Assembly: GCA_017398655.1 (NCBI GenBank)
Contig: JAFQFI010000044.1
Location: 1 to 55,227 of the forward strand
From: Clostridia bacterium
GTDB lineage: Bacteria; Bacillota; Clostridia; Christensenellales; UBA1242
Length of the DNA: 55,227 nt
Reading direction: 5' to 3'
Positions 25,879 through 33,233 of this stretch are shown piece after piece (position 1 is the stretch's first letter; every line of letters begins with the position of its first letter). The position numbers were made by a program, and so were the translations under genes. The notes beneath the pieces are model-generated. The model was not told the origin of the DNA, did no database searches, and worked only from the letters and a program-made list of their open reading frames with translations.

Positions 25879-26781
25879 TTAAATCTCATTAATATTATAC
25901 CCTAACGAACTTAAAAACTCCAAATTATTTTTCCAATTTGGCTTAACTTTTATAAATATGTTCAAATTGACCTTTTTTTGAACAATCTTTTGAATACTTA
26001 CTCTTGCAGCGTGACCAATTTTTTTAAGCATACTTCCTTGTTTGCCTAAAATTATGGCTTTATGACTATCTTTATCACAAACAATATCTGCATCTATGTC
26101 AATTATATTTTCACTTTCTTCATAACTTAAAATAGAAACAGCTATACCGTGTGGAATTTCTTTATCAAGATAATATAAAGCTTTTTCTCTTATAACTTCT
26201 GCAACAATAAATCTAAGAGGTTTATCGGTGTACATATCCTCTTCAAAATATCTTTCACTTTCATCAACTTCTGGCAAAAATTTTGAAACTACTTCTACAA
26301 TTGTTTTTACATTTCTATGTTTTAAACTTGAAAGAGGAACTACTTCACATTTTTCAGACAAAGGCATAAATTTTGCTAATGTTTCAAAAACAGTTTTTTC
26401 ATCTACTAAATCTGTTTTTGTTAGCGCCACCACAACAGGAGTTTTGTTTTGATAATATCTATCAATTAAATCTAACTCTTGTTTTGTAATACCTTTTGTT
26501 ATATCAATTGCCAAAACAACAGCACACACATCTGTTACAGCACCTTTAATGCTTTTTTGCATATAATCATCTAAACCATTATGTGTTTGATTAAGACCCG
26601 GTGTATCTACAAACACAATTTGACAATCATCTGTATTGTATATACCTAATACATTATTTCTTGTTGTTTGTGGTTTAGGCGAAACAATAGAAACTTTTTC
26701 GTTTACAATTGCATTTATTAAACTGCTTTTTCCTGCGTTTGGCTTACCTATAATGGCAACAAAGCCACATTTTATCTTCAT
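25879..26781 (-). CDS. era: GTPase Era
   Basis: This GTPase binds 16S rRNA near the anti-Shine-Dalgarno end and acts in 30S maturation. The G domain has Walker A GKPNAGKSSLI, switch-I TTRNNVLGI, DTPGLNQ, and the NKxD equivalent LTKTDL. The C-terminal KH domain has the IILGKQGSMLKKIG loop, as in all Era proteins. The length, 300 residues, is normal. Its ATG begins directly after the ybeY stop (TAAATG), so the two are translationally coupled; YbeY processes the same rRNA end. Confidence 0.97.
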   Translation of the reverse strand: MKIKCGFVAIIGKPNAGKSSLINAIVNEKVSIVSPKPQTTRNNVLGIYNTDDCQIVFVDTPGLNQTHNGLDDYMQKSIKGAVTDVCAVVLAIDITKGITKQELDLIDRYYQNKTPVVVALTKTDLVDEKTVFETLAKFMPLSEKCEVVPLSSLKHRNVKTIVEVVSKFLPEVDESERYFEEDMYTDKPLRFIVAEVIREKALYYLDKEIPHGIAVSILSYEESENIIDIDADIVCDKDSHKAIILGKQGSMLKKIGHAARVSIQKIVQKKVNLNIFIKVKPNWKNNLEFLSSLGYNINEI

Positions 26782-27273
26782 TTAAAAATCCCTTGTAATT
26801 TTATATTTTTTTAAAACAGCTTCTTCTAAAGCTCTCATAATTTTTTTATCTTCTTCTTCCATATGGTCATAACCAAGTAAGTGCAAAAATCCATGAACAA
26901 TTAAATAACAAACTTCTCTTTCAAAAGAATGACCATATTCTTCTGCGTGTGCTTTTGCTACATCTTCACAAATTATAATATCCCCTAACATCAAATGTTT
27001 TGTTTCTGGGTCAAAATCTTCTTTATATTCTTTAATATTTATTTTTTCCATTGGTTTTAAATTTAGGGTTGGAAAAGATAAAACATCAGTTTCTTTATCA
27101 ATTTTTCTATGTTCTTTATTTAATACTTTTATTTCTTCTTTACTAACAAAACTTATTGCTACTTGAATTTTCTTTTGGTTGAACTTAGAAAACTTGTTTG
27201 CAGTTTTTATTAAATTAAAAATTAATTTTTTAAAGTTTTTTGACAATGCATAGTCATTTATTTCTATTTTCAT
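26782..27273 (-). CDS. ybeY: Endoribonuclease YbeY
   Basis: This zinc-dependent RNase acts in 16S rRNA 3'-end maturation. The metal motif HGFLHLLGYDH places the ligands at H127, H131 and H137. VLSFP is preceded by ETD, and LGDIIICEDVA forms the conserved centre. The length is 163 residues. It is in the yqfC-yqfD-ybeY-era order of sporulating Bacillota, but phoH, which normally stands between yqfD and ybeY, is missing from this locus. Confidence 0.95.
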   Translation of the reverse strand: MKIEINDYALSKNFKKLIFNLIKTANKFSKFNQKKIQVAISFVSKEEIKVLNKEHRKIDKETDVLSFPTLNLKPMEKINIKEYKEDFDPETKHLMLGDIIICEDVAKAHAEEYGHSFEREVCYLIVHGFLHLLGYDHMEEEDKKIMRALEEAVLKKYKITRDF

Positions 27274-27283
27274 ATACTTTCCT

Positions 27284-28414
27284 TTAGTTAAAAATTACAT
27301 CTGCTTTTAAATAACTTGTAATGTAATATATATTTTCCTCATAACTAATATAGCTTAAAAACTGTTTGTTTTTTATATTAGACAAGTTATTATACAATAC
27401 TTTTTTATTTTCTTCAATTATATTTTGTTTAACTTTTTCAAAAGGAATAAATACACTTTTTTCTTTAAGTTCATAATAAGTAATTGTAGTTTTTTTAATT
27501 GGCAAAATAAAATTATTAAAAGGATATGTATAACTAATTTCGGTTTCATACTTTTTATAATTAAAATTTGCTTTATCTTTTTTAAAAATAAAATTATATA
27601 AATTTAGTTGCGTTAGCTCAAATTTTCTTCCGGTACGAACAAGTTCTGTATGATTTTCAATATATTGTGTAGTATGAGATACTTCTACATACGCATATAT
27701 ATCTGCCGAAGCTTTAACAGGTAGTTGTGTTCCATCTTTATAATCTATATACGGAAGAACTATTTCTTGACCTTTTTTAACAGTTTGTCCTTCTTCTACA
27801 GCAACAGTGCCAGATTTTAAATCTATCTTTTTTATTATACAATCGTATGGAGCAACAATTGGTTGATAATCATATATATATTCGTCATTGTTAATTTTTT
27901 CGTTTATATTTATTATTATTGTATTTCCTTTTATTATAGCAGATGCAAAACTTATTTTATCTAATGAACTTTTAAGCAAAAGTTCTATATTGTTTAAATT
28001 ATAACTACTTTTTGTTTTAAAAGCTTTGATATTATTATCATTTAAAACTTTTACCACTTGTTGTTTAGTTAATGTTTCTAACCCATAAATTTCTATTTTG
28101 TAAACCATATTACAAGAAAATACCGTTAATATACATATAAAAACCACGCATATAAATAAAGAAAGATTTCTTTTAATGTTATTTTTAGAATTTAACAAAA
28201 TAGTAGAATTTGTTTCCTCTACTTGATAATTAAGAGTATTTGCTATTTTTAAAAATGTTTTTACATTTTTAGCATTAACTTCAATGTAAAAAATATTATA
28301 TTCTTGCCTTTTAAGCATAGATACTTCAATTTTTTCTTTTTTAAGTAATTCTAAAAATTTCTTAAAATTTAAACCTTTGACCTTATATGTTATTTTTTGT
28401 TCATTAAAAACCAA
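27284..28414 (-). CDS. yqfD: Sporulation protein YqfD
   Basis: This is a membrane protein conserved in spore formers and usually made in the mother cell; its molecular role is not settled. The 376 residues have a soluble N-terminus, one membrane helix at about 85-105 (NLSLFICVVFICILTVF), an IEIYGLETLTKQQVV domain, and a central IVAPYDCIIKKIDLKSGTV stretch characteristic of the family. The start is a TTG (28414) with AAAGGGTAG about 10 bases before it. It lies 15 bases after yqfC and 10 before ybeY, so the genes are one unit. Confidence 0.9.
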   Translation of the reverse strand: MVFNEQKITYKVKGLNFKKFLELLKKEKIEVSMLKRQEYNIFYIEVNAKNVKTFLKIANTLNYQVEETNSTILLNSKNNIKRNLSLFICVVFICILTVFSCNMVYKIEIYGLETLTKQQVVKVLNDNNIKAFKTKSSYNLNNIELLLKSSLDKISFASAIIKGNTIIININEKINNDEYIYDYQPIVAPYDCIIKKIDLKSGTVAVEEGQTVKKGQEIVLPYIDYKDGTQLPVKASADIYAYVEVSHTTQYIENHTELVRTGRKFELTQLNLYNFIFKKDKANFNYKKYETEISYTYPFNNFILPIKKTTITYYELKEKSVFIPFEKVKQNIIEENKKVLYNNLSNIKNKQFLSYISYEENIYYITSYLKADVIFN

Positions 28415-28429
28415 TTAATTTCTACCCTT

Positions 28430-28693
28430 TTAACAAATTTCGCTACTTGAAATTTCTCCAGTTATCACAATACTTTCTAAATTCATATTTTTAATTGTTA
28501 AATTATTTCCTATTATCCTAACTACTCCATTTTTTAATTTGATAGAAATTTCTTGTGATTCAAATTTTATAATACTTACAAAACCTTCTATAAAAATAGA
28601 TTTATTTGAAAAATTTATCACTCTAAACCCATTATTTAAAATTTCAAATGGCAAACCAGTTTTTGTTGCTATTTCGTCAAAAAAATCAAACAT
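28430..28693 (-). CDS. yqfC: Sporulation protein YqfC (YabP/YqfC family)
   Basis: This small beta-rich protein has 87 residues, with LPFEILNNGFRVINFSNKS at the N-terminus and GNNLTIKNMNLESIVITGEI at the end, the YabP/YqfC family layout. It is the first gene of the yqfC-yqfD-ybeY-era unit. In Bacillus its expression depends on sigma-E; the 132-base gap upstream is too AT-rich for me to assign a promoter. Its presence is one of the best markers in this window for descent from spore formers, though it does not prove that the organism sporulates. Confidence 0.87.
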   Translation of the reverse strand: MFDFFDEIATKTGLPFEILNNGFRVINFSNKSIFIEGFVSIIKFESQEISIKLKNGVVRIIGNNLTIKNMNLESIVITGEISSSEIC

Positions 28694-28825
28694 ACTATAT
28701 AAAAATATATGAGATAAAAAATAAAAATAGAATTTTTTTACAAAAACCCCTTTTTTATTTGAAAAATCAATAAAATAAATATATATTAGTTATAAATAGT
28801 TTTTTATAAATTTTAGGAGAAAAAT

Positions 28826-29455
28826 ATGGGTTATTTTTTTATGTTTTTTGCTTTGTTTTGGGGAGGAATACCAACCATAGTTGTAATACCAGAGATTATT
28901 TCTGGTAATGCACCAATAATGGCTCTTCCTTTTGTTTTAATATTTACAATTGTTGGTACAATAATGTTTATTTTTGGTTTAAAAAATGTGTTAAAAGATA
29001 AACGACTAAAAAAACTTGCAAAAATTGGCAAAGACAGTATGGGAACCTTTATAACATACGAGCTTGCACACACAACAAATGGTGTACCTTACTTTAAAAT
29101 TATTTTTACTTACGAAAATGACAGAGGCGAAGTTTTAGAAGCAAAAACAACTGGAAAATATCGCCGTGATGAAGCAGAATATTATTCTCAAATTAGAAAA
29201 TTTAGTGTTAAATATGACGATAAAGATGCTGTTATAACACAAAACATTGATTATAGACATTTACAAGAAATCCAATCAAAAAGTTTTGACCAATTTCATA
29301 ATATGCAAAAAACACAATACAGCCAAATGACCAGTTACACACCTGCCCCTCCTCCAAAAGAAGTGTTTTACATTTGCGATTATTGTGGTTGTAGTCAAAA
29401 TAAACCGGGAAAATGCAAATATTGTGGAGCTAATGTAAGTAAGAAAAAATATTAA
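28826..29455 (+). CDS. Membrane protein with C-terminal zinc ribbon (DUF3592-like)
   Basis: The 209 residues start with two membrane helices (about 1-25 and 33-52). A soluble beta domain follows (MGTFITYELAHTTNGVPYFKIIFTYE, with GRYRR-type residues after it), resembling DUF3592. The protein ends with a zinc ribbon (CDYCGCSQ and CKYCGAN, two C-x2-C pairs). An AGGAG site precedes the ATG. It is convergent with the next gene, which also has two helices and ends in a very similar ribbon; a hairpin lies between them. Function unknown. Confidence 0.78.
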   Translation: MGYFFMFFALFWGGIPTIVVIPEIISGNAPIMALPFVLIFTIVGTIMFIFGLKNVLKDKRLKKLAKIGKDSMGTFITYELAHTTNGVPYFKIIFTYENDRGEVLEAKTTGKYRRDEAEYYSQIRKFSVKYDDKDAVITQNIDYRHLQEIQSKSFDQFHNMQKTQYSQMTSYTPAPPPKEVFYICDYCGCSQNKPGKCKYCGANVSKKKY

Positions 29456-29493
29456 AATTAGTTTATATTATTTAAAATAATTTTTAACCCAAT

Positions 29494-29524
29494 AAAAAAA
29501 GTAGGTATGATAACCTACTTTTTC
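29494..29524. terminator. Bidirectional terminator between the two zinc-ribbon genes
   Basis: The stem AAAAAAGTAGGT / ACCTACTTTTTT has a six-base loop, with A and T runs serving both directions. Confidence 0.8.
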
Positions 29525-29533
29525 TTTTTTATA

Positions 29534-30442
29534 TTATCTTTTTCTTGCAGCGCCACATCTCTTACAAGTTGTATCTCCTGCCTTTATTATGCAACCACAG
29601 TATTCACACTTATTTTCTTGAGTTTTTTCTATATTTGTTATCGTGCCAGCAGCTGCAGTTGGATTGCCAGAATTTGCAACTTCTTCTGCTTTTTGTTTTT
29701 TATTCTTTTTTACTGTTATAACAATAGGAATTATTATAAGAGAAACAGAAATAGCTAATGCACCAATACCAACCCCTATATCTGACTTTAAGTTATTACA
29801 TATTTTCTTATACTCAAAATCATTTTCTAATGTGGTATGTTCATAATCCATATTAACAGACCTTACAGTAGAATTTTTATTTGTAGTATTTACTGCAATT
29901 GGAAAATCTTCACCATTTTGAATTGGGTAAAGATCGTAAGGGTCTCCATTTCCTATTGGATCATCATGAACAGATGGGTCTTCTTTATATATACAGAAAG
30001 TATAATGTTCGTCACCACTATAATAACCAAAACCTTTTCCATCTATTTCAAATTGATATGTAATATACCAAGCACCAATATTTTCGTTGTATAAAACATC
30101 TTTTACTTGTGCAGTTATTTGCTTATTAGTATCAGATTTTGCATCTGTTATAATTTTTTGATAGTAAGCATAGTCAGATTGTACAAACTCTTTGTCTTCT
30201 TTCATAGATCCATACATACTAAACATTGCTGCAGCAAGAACAAAAAAGAATATTGCAAAAGCAATAAAAGGAGACCAAAAACCTCCACGACCATGAATAT
30301 GAACATGTGTTCCGTGATGGTGATGTCTTCCTCCCCAAGATGAACCTCCTCCACCCCAAGATGAACGACTTCCTCCTCCACTACTACGACTTGATGAACC
30401 AAAGTGGCTTCCACCACCTCCACTACGACTTCCTGATGGCAT
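29534..30442 (-). CDS. Gly/Ser/His-rich membrane protein with C-terminal zinc ribbon
   Basis: The 302 residues open with a low-complexity Gly/Ser/Arg/Trp segment (1-37), then a histidine cluster (RHHHHGTHVHIHGRGG). A membrane helix follows at about 57-75, then an extracytoplasmic domain of about 150 residues containing YYSGDEHYTFCIYKEDPSVH, a second helix at about 225-245, and a cytoplasmic tail ending in a zinc ribbon (CEYCGC and CKRCGAAR). The N-terminal part may bind metal or be a disordered tether. It is convergent with a second zinc-ribbon membrane gene. No family name can be given. Confidence 0.77.
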   Translation of the reverse strand: MPSGSRSGGGGSHFGSSSRSSGGGSRSSWGGGGSSWGGRHHHHGTHVHIHGRGGFWSPFIAFAIFFFVLAAAMFSMYGSMKEDKEFVQSDYAYYQKIITDAKSDTNKQITAQVKDVLYNENIGAWYITYQFEIDGKGFGYYSGDEHYTFCIYKEDPSVHDDPIGNGDPYDLYPIQNGEDFPIAVNTTNKNSTVRSVNMDYEHTTLENDFEYKKICNNLKSDIGVGIGALAISVSLIIIPIVITVKKNKKQKAEEVANSGNPTAAAGTITNIEKTQENKCEYCGCIIKAGDTTCKRCGAARKR

Positions 30443-30560
30443 AAATTTTTCTCCCTTTAATTTTATGTAGATATTATATAAAATTTAGTAATTTTATGTC
30501 AATTTATAACAACATAAAATACTTTAAAAAATATTTTTTATTTTTAAAAATATTTTTAAT

Positions 30561-30593
30561 AAAAAAACAACCCTATAAAATAGGATTGTTTTT
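30561..30593 (-). terminator. Terminator after rpmA
   Basis: The minus-strand stem AAAAACAATCCTAT / ATAGGGTTGTTTTT (one G-T pair) is followed by T residues and ends the rplU-prp-rpmA unit. Confidence 0.75.
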
Positions 30594-30602
30594 AAAATTA
30601 AA

Positions 30603-30896
30603 TTATTTCTTTTTTGCTGGTTTTTCTTCTACAATGCTAACATATTTTCTTGTGCCGTGTTTTGTTTCAAATTTAACAACACCATTTTTTAATGCAAACA
30701 ATGTATAATCTTTGCCTAAGCCAACATTTTCGCCAGGATAGAATTTTGTTCCTCTTTGACGAACTAAGATGTTTCCAGCTAAAACACTTTGACCGTCGCT
30801 TCTTTTAACTCCAAGTCTTTTTGCTTGGCTATCACGACCGTTTTTAGTGCTACCACCGCCCTTCTTGTGAGCGAATAATTGCAATATAATAAACAT
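30603..30896 (-). CDS. rpmA: Ribosomal protein bL27 with cleavable N-terminal leader
   Basis: This is a 50S protein whose N-terminus reaches the peptidyl transferase centre. The mature part starts [15 protein letters not shown]. It is preceded by MFIILQLF, the short leader found in Bacillota L27; in Staphylococcus the Prp protease cuts after the phenylalanine to expose the alanine, here between F8 and A9. The tail is lysine-rich (EEKPAKKK). It directly follows prp (stop and start adjacent) and ends the operon. Confidence 0.96.
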   Translation of the reverse strand: MFIILQLFAHKKGGGSTKNGRDSQAKRLGVKRSDGQSVLAGNILVRQRGTKFYPGENVGLGKDYTLFALKNGVVKFETKHGTRKYVSIVEEKPAKKK

Positions 30897-31226
30897 TTAC
30901 TTAACCTCCAATTCTACAAAATCAGAATAACCTTCTCTTAAATCACTTATGCCACAAAGCATTGTATTTAAGATAACACTAACATCGTGCCTTTGAGTTT
31001 GAGAAATGTTGTTTGGTACTTCAAAGGATAAATATCCTCTATCTTCATTTCTTACCAAGTCAAGGTTAACACCTGCAACCATAAGAACACCTAAGACAGC
31101 TGTTTGTACAATACTTGATAAAGCACTGCAAACAATATCTTCGCCACTTACACCATAATTTGTGTGGCCATCACAAACAACTTTTACTATTTCTCCATTT
31201 TTTTTAGTAATCGAAACATTTGTCAT
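30897..31226 (-). CDS. prp: Ribosomal-processing cysteine protease Prp
   Basis: It removes the N-terminal leader of ribosomal protein L27. The catalytic pair is visible as H21 in CDGHTNYG and C33 in GEDIVCSALSS, the positions known for the family. The length, 109 residues, is typical. It is encoded between rplU and rpmA, three bases after rplU and directly before its substrate, which carries the matching leader. The set is therefore complete. Confidence 0.95.
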   Translation of the reverse strand: MTNVSITKKNGEIVKVVCDGHTNYGVSGEDIVCSALSSIVQTAVLGVLMVAGVNLDLVRNEDRGYLSFEVPNNISQTQRHDVSVILNTMLCGISDLREGYSDFVELEVK

Positions 31227-31229
31227 TTA

Positions 31230-31541
31230 TTAAACCTGTTTGATTGATAATATTTTTACTCTTGTAAATGGTTGTCTGTGACCTTGTTTTTTTCTTTCGT
31301 TTTTCTTTGCTTTGTATTTAAAAACAACAATTTTGCTGTCTTTACCGTGTGCAATAACTTCTGCTTCACATACAACATTTTTTAAAGATGGTTTTCCAGT
31401 TTGAACTTTTTTGTCATCTGAAAATAATAAAACATCAAAATTTACTTTGTCGCCAATTTCATTGTTAAGTTTTTCAACATCAATGCTTTGACCTTCTGTA
31501 ACTTTATATTGTTTTCCACCACTGCAAATAACTGCGTACAT
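31230..31541 (-). CDS. rplU: Ribosomal protein bL21
   Basis: This 50S protein binds 23S rRNA. The 103 residues begin MYAVICSGGKQYKV and end with HRQPFTRVKI, the full family pattern, with FKYKAKKNERKKQGH as the basic loop. A strong GGAGGTAAGGAGG stretch precedes the ATG. It is the first gene of the rplU-prp-rpmA unit, with its own promoter at 31635-31663 and a leader of about 85 bases. obg, which often follows rpmA, is instead some 12 kb away. Confidence 0.97.
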   Translation of the reverse strand: MYAVICSGGKQYKVTEGQSIDVEKLNNEIGDKVNFDVLLFSDDKKVQTGKPSLKNVVCEAEVIAHGKDSKIVVFKYKAKKNERKKQGHRQPFTRVKILSIKQV

Positions 31542-31628
31542 AATATTTCCTCCTTACCTCCAGACTCGCTAAATAAAGGTGGTTTTTAATAAAAAACTTC
31601 TTTGCATAATTACCCAATTTATGCGGTT
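31542..31628 (-). promoter_or_regulatory. rplU leader, candidate L21 autoregulatory RNA
   Basis: The untranslated stretch from the predicted start near 31628 to the ATG is long enough to fold. It contains an inverted repeat GCATAA / TTATGC near its 5' end and a second A/T-rich one, then the ribosome site. The position matches the known L21 leader of Bacillota (an RNA motif thought to bind L21). I cannot confirm the consensus by eye. Confidence 0.45.
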
Positions 31629-31634
31629 AACATA

Positions 31635-31663
31635 AAAATAACATAATCCCAAGTTATTGTCAA
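31635..31663 (-). promoter_or_regulatory. Promoter of rplU-prp-rpmA
   Basis: On the minus strand a perfect -35 TTGACA (31658-31663), a 17-base spacer and TATTTT (31635-31640). The -10 lies within one arm of a 14-base inverted repeat (31636-31649 and 31707-31720). Confidence 0.7.
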
Positions 31664-31720
31664 CACTATTTTCACAAAAAAACACGCTAAATAATGTTAC
31701 AAATAAGGATTATGTTATTT
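31636..31720. repeat. 14-base inverted repeat around the rplU promoter
   Basis: AAATAACATAATCC at 31636-31649 is the exact complement of GGATTATGTTATTT at 31707-31720, with 57 bases between. It may form a long-loop terminator for the gene upstream (31737-32465), since the outer arm is followed by TTTAT, or it may act as an operator. Confidence 0.5.
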
Positions 31721-31736
31721 ATTTTTATTAATAAAT

Positions 31737-32465
31737 CTATTGTCCAACTGTTGCTTCTGGTTGAATAGTTTTAAAATCTTTACTCATTACAGATACAACA
31801 TATTGTGCTTCGTCGGTTGCTTTTGCTGTAATATCTAACACCCATGGAATTACATCAGGGTTTTCAGCTTCTATACTTGCAATTTCTTGTTTTGCACTTG
31901 AAACATTTTGATATCCACCTTCACTACTAACTTCACTACCTCTTGTAAATCCTTGAGATGTAAAATTAAATTCACCTTTCTCATAATCTGATTTAATTGC
32001 ATTTAATTGAGCAAAGTTCACTTCTGCCACATCAGGATCGCCTCCTTGGGCAGCTATTATTTGTTGAGATCTGTTAGATGTTGCTAATACACACTCATAA
32101 ACTCTTGAAACATATGAGCAAATGCCTTTTAAATAATCTTGGTCAAAAGAATTATAATCTGTTAAAACTTTTTGTGCCCCAAGTAATCGTCCTCTTTCTT
32201 GGTTAAAATGCCCTGAACTTGACAAATCACAACCTTGTTGAATGAATTCGCAATATTCAGCAAATGTACATTTTTGATATTTCGCCATTGTTGTGTAATT
32301 ATTTTGTAGAGTTTTTCCACCATTTGACAAATAATGAGAATATGTATTTATTAAGTATGAAACAAAAAGTCCCTGTGTTATATCATTATACTTTTGATCA
32401 CCTGCTGCATAGTATTGTTGTTCTTGTTTAACTGGTTGTTTTTCTTTTTTACCAAATAATTTCAT
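31737..32465 (-). CDS. Soluble protein of unknown function (242 residues)
   Basis: I do not recognise a family. The protein starts with a basic MKLFGKKEKQ segment. The middle is helical, with repeated aromatic and Gln/Ser residues (LINTYSHYLSNGGKTL, FAEYCEFIQQGCDLSS). The C-terminal part contains VIPWVLDITAKATDEAQYVVSVMSKDF. There is no signal peptide and no membrane helix. A GGGGGAAT site precedes the ATG, and two overlapping sigma-A-like promoters lie 36-75 bases upstream. It appears to be a single-gene unit, divergent from the next gene on the plus strand. Codon use resembles the better expressed genes here. Confidence 0.78.
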   Translation of the reverse strand: MKLFGKKEKQPVKQEQQYYAAGDQKYNDITQGLFVSYLINTYSHYLSNGGKTLQNNYTTMAKYQKCTFAEYCEFIQQGCDLSSSGHFNQERGRLLGAQKVLTDYNSFDQDYLKGICSYVSRVYECVLATSNRSQQIIAAQGGDPDVAEVNFAQLNAIKSDYEKGEFNFTSQGFTRGSEVSSEGGYQNVSSAKQEIASIEAENPDVIPWVLDITAKATDEAQYVVSVMSKDFKTIQPEATVGQ

Positions 32466-32500
32466 TTATTCCCCCAAATTTTGTGTGTACACAAATTTTT

Positions 32501-32529
32501 ATTGTAAAAATACTATCACAAATTAACAA
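32501..32529 (-). promoter_or_regulatory. Promoter of the 242-residue unknown gene
   Basis: TTGTTA (32524-32529), a 17-base spacer and TACAAT (32501-32506) on the minus strand. A second set, TTGATT with 17 bases to TAGTAT, overlaps just upstream. The stretch 32505-32521 is identical to 8991-9007 in the ogg promoter. Confidence 0.6.
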
Positions 32530-32611
32530 ATAAATCAATATTCAAAATATATAAAAATACATGAATAAAATTCTTTTTGTTACAAAAACTACAATTAGGA
32601 GAAAAGAATTT

Positions 32612-33187
32612 ATGCCAAAAACACAAAAAGAAATGAATAGCCATTTAATTATATCAATATTTAAAAATTTACAAACAGCAAAGCAAAGCATAAATAATAT
32701 TATAGATAAAATAAGCGATAGTAAGTTAAAAAGAGAATTAAAATCTCAATTTAAAGATTACGATGAACTTAGCGAAACTTGTGAAGATTTAGCAAGAGTT
32801 TATGAAATTGAACTTGTAGATAACAGTTTTTTTCAAAAAGCGAAAATGTGGTTAAATGTAAATATGGCAACAATGATGGATAAATCAAACAGAAAGATAG
32901 CCAGTATAAATATAATTGGTTCTACAATGGGAGTTTTAGACCTTATGAGCGTTTTAGCAGAAAGCAAAAGATGCAAAAAAGAACTTGTAAATCTTGGAAG
33001 AACTGTTATGAGTTTGGAAGAAAGAAACATTGAAAAACTAAAACCATTTATTTTAATACAAAATGAAAGAGAAAAAGAAGAAATTTTTGACAACCAAACA
33101 AAAGAATCTCAAAATGAAAATGATAAAAAACAAGTTAAAAACCATAACAAACCCAAAAGCGAAAGTTTAAAATATAGAGAAACTTAA
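32612..33187 (+). CDS. Helical protein, ferritin-like/DUF2383-like, function uncertain
   Basis: The protein is almost entirely helical: SHLIISIFKNLQTAKQSI, DSKLKRELKSQFKDYDELS and FFQKAKMWLNVNMATMMD, suggesting a four-helix bundle of the sort annotated as DUF2383 or ferritin-like. A charged, lysine-rich tail of about 35 residues follows. No complete di-iron motif is evident. I chose the ATG at 32612 (191 residues) because TTAGGAGAAAAG precedes it; the frame also extends 17 codons upstream to 32561. It converges with the DUF4132-like gene at a hairpin. Confidence 0.75.
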   Translation: MPKTQKEMNSHLIISIFKNLQTAKQSINNIIDKISDSKLKRELKSQFKDYDELSETCEDLARVYEIELVDNSFFQKAKMWLNVNMATMMDKSNRKIASINIIGSTMGVLDLMSVLAESKRCKKELVNLGRTVMSLEERNIEKLKPFILIQNEREKEEIFDNQTKESQNENDKKQVKNHNKPKSESLKYRET

Positions 33188-33194
33188 TTAAAAT

Positions 33195-33233
33195 AAAAAA
33201 GGTAGCGCATTTTTATGTGCCACCTCTTTTTTT
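33195..33233. terminator. Bidirectional terminator
   Basis: The stem AGGTAGCGCAT / ATGTGCCACCT (one mismatch and one G-T pair) is flanked by A and T runs, between converging genes. Confidence 0.7.

Noticed and set aside
30202..30423. Valine/glutamate-rich frame within the Gly/Ser/His-rich gene
   Set aside because: It is an out-of-frame shadow of the repetitive glycine and serine codons of the real gene.
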